Assembly (NCBI GenBank): GCA_025360565.1
Contig: JANYBY010000375.1
Coordinates: forward strand, 1 to 5,982
DNA: 5,982 nt
Direction: 5' to 3'
Origin: Bacteroidota bacterium
GTDB lineage: Bacteria > Bacteroidota > Bacteroidia > B-17B0 > Aurantibacillaceae
The notes under the pieces were generated by a model that was given only the letters and a program-made list of their open reading frames with translations, was not told where the DNA came from and did not search any database. This document shows positions 5,363 to 5,982 of the stretch, one piece after another. The stretch's first letter is position 1; each line of letters begins with the position of its first letter. The position numbers and the translations under genes are program-made.

Positions 5363-5437
5363 TGTCAGTTCGAGAACGCTCCGAAATGTTCTCGATACGC
5401 TTTTTCAAAGAGGCAGAAAAAGCTACTCGAACTGACA
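5363..5437 (-). repeat. right inverted repeat with extended 12-bp dyad and alternative hairpins
   Basis: Positions 5388-5437 are the inverted counterpart of 4946-4995, with an internal hairpin GCTTTTTC (5399-5406), loop AAAGAGGCA and GAAAAAGC (5416-5423). This end is longer than the left one: TGTCAGTTCGAG recurs at 5363-5374 and pairs perfectly with CTCGAACTGACA at 5426-5437. A second hairpin, TCGAGAAC (5370-5377) with GTTCTCGA (5388-5395), competes for the same bases. AGCGTATCG at 5349-5357 also pairs with CGATACGCT at 5393-5401. It could act as a bidirectional barrier or terminator between the convergent nuclease gene and the DUF1571-like gene. Confidence 0.8.
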
Positions 5438-5459
5438 CGCGGTTACATTACTAAAAGCA

Positions 5460-5493
5460 CCTTCTTACTTCTTCTTGCCTTCCTGCCTCCTCG
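5460..5493. other. pyrimidine-rich tract (purine-rich on the minus strand) after the convergent genes
   Basis: About 34 bases are almost wholly C and T (CTTCTTACTTCTTCTTGCC, then TTCCTGCCTCCTCGG), directly beyond the minus-strand stop at 5497. The pattern is built from TTCTT and TGCCT-like units. It is too short and degenerate to call a microsatellite. It may affect 3' ends or be debris of a low-complexity repeat. Confidence 0.45.
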
Positions 5494-5496
5494 GCA

Positions 5497-5982
5497 CTAA
5501 AACCTATAATCCTTATAATTCCTCGTAAACTCTTCTTCTTTTATCGGTTTATTGATCTCGATTTTGGTGAATTCGTAATTTTCAAAAATGCCAACATCAT
5601 CACTTAAATTTACAACAACAGGCATCATTGTTTTTTCATCAATGTATAACATGGCTTTTTTGCAAAAAAGATTGGGCACTTTTATTACTTTTCCTTTTTT
5701 AACGTATCCATAATCATTTATCAGGTTGTTTTTATAACGGATCAAATAATCATTTACAATTAGTTTAGATGCAATGTAACTAACGGTTTCTTTTTCGCCC
5801 ACCGTATAATCCACGTAACCATAACTTTTATTTTCATATTCAAGCACAAAACAGGTAAAACCGTTTTTTGTTGCTTTACCTAAAACCTTAAAATTATTTA
5901 TACCATCTTTATCTTTACTGAGTGTTAAAAAAATAGATTGATTTACAAACTCAAAGCCCACTTCGTGAATGGTGTAATGCTG
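5497..5982 (-). CDS. DUF1571/LolA-like protein, C-terminal part; 5' end outside window
   Basis: The minus-strand frame is open up to the window edge, so at least 161 residues are present and the start lies beyond it. The GTG at 5959-5961 is only an internal valine (frame continues QHYTIHEVGFEF). The visible part is a run of beta strands: FVNQSIFLTLSKDKDG, then KVLGKATKNGFTCFVLEYE, then SYIASKLIVNDYLIRYKN, INDYGYVKKGKVIKVPNLF and a closing FENYEFTKIEINKPIKEEEF. The phrase 'LYIDEKTMMPVVVNLSDDVG' followed by FENYEF resembles DUF1571 and outer-membrane lipoprotein-sorting (LolA-like) folds, which hold lipid in a half-barrel. I assign the family from memory of the pattern. A signal peptide would be expected upstream but cannot be seen. 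It is convergent with the GIY-YIG gene. Confidence 0.6.
   Translation of the reverse strand, partial: QHYTIHEVGFEFVNQSIFLTLSKDKDGINNFKVLGKATKNGFTCFVLEYENKSYGYVDYTVGEKETVSYIASKLIVNDYLIRYKNNLINDYGYVKKGKVIKVPNLFCKKAMLYIDEKTMMPVVVNLSDDVGIFENYEFTKIEINKPIKEEEFTRNYKDYRF

Larger units (their letters stand above)
4946..5437. mobile_element. putative 492-bp GIY-YIG nuclease module bounded by structured inverted repeats
   Basis: The element starts TGTCAGTTCGAGTAG and ends with its exact 15-base complement CTACTCGAACTGACA. The inverted match runs on to 50 bases (41 of 50 identical). The only gene inside is a GIY-YIG nuclease. No target-site duplication is seen at the borders (left flank ends CCAAAT, right flank begins CGCGG). 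The nuclease-plus-end-repeats layout suggests a small mobile or domesticated unit comparable to REP/RAYT elements, but movement is inferred and not shown. Confidence 0.55.

Noticed and set aside
5244..5435. Open frame overlapping the end of the GIY-YIG gene and the right repeat
   Set aside because: It is out of frame with a clear nuclease gene, and its second half is the hairpin repeat; no recognisable protein features.
4940..5442. Target-site duplication around the GIY-YIG module
   Set aside because: The flanks CCAAAT and CGCGG share no direct repeat, so an insertion footprint cannot be claimed.

Overview
The window is AT-rich chromosomal DNA that looks like a Bacteroidota genome, probably an environmental member of the Flavobacteriales, Sphingobacteriales or Chitinophagales. 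The evidence is the protein families (Bacteroidota-style SpoIIE phosphatase, DUF1569, a DUF1571/LolA-like protein), TAnnTTTG-like promoter boxes in place of an E. coli -10, the absence of Shine-Dalgarno sequences, and intergenic repeat families that I associate with this phylum from memory. No rRNA, tRNA, CRISPR array or canonical transposase gene is visible.

Layout. Positions 1-2360 hold three plus-strand genes: the 3' part of a SpoIIE/PP2C-type serine phosphatase (cut by the window edge), a two-domain VOC (glyoxalase/dioxygenase fold) protein 8 bases later, and nadD (nicotinate-nucleotide adenylyltransferase), whose start lies just after a short repeat. Positions 2361-2637 are a gene-free cluster of degenerate repeats and one perfect 18-bp palindrome. 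A 16-bp direct repeat there copies the last codons and stop of the neighbouring gene. Positions 2638-3816 (minus strand) hold a two-gene unit: a secreted protein that resembles a HExxH metalloprotease family with its active site lost, followed by a DUF1569 (DinB-like) protein. A 163-bp divergent promoter region leads to a plus-strand M42-family metallopeptidase (3980-4927).

The most striking part is 4946-5437. A 99-residue GIY-YIG nuclease is bracketed by two inverted 50-base repeats. They are identical for 15 bases at the outer ends and for 12 bases at the inner ends. Each carries an 8-bp hairpin in the middle whose sequence differs between the copies at four base pairs, and every difference is compensated. 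This resembles a compact nuclease-plus-hairpin module, analogous in layout to REP/RAYT systems but with a GIY-YIG enzyme. The window ends with the C-terminal part of a minus-strand DUF1571/LolA-like protein.

How the genes work together: no single pathway joins them. The phosphatase-VOC pair and the secreted protein-DUF1569 pair look co-transcribed. The others look like independent housekeeping genes separated by repeat-rich spacers.
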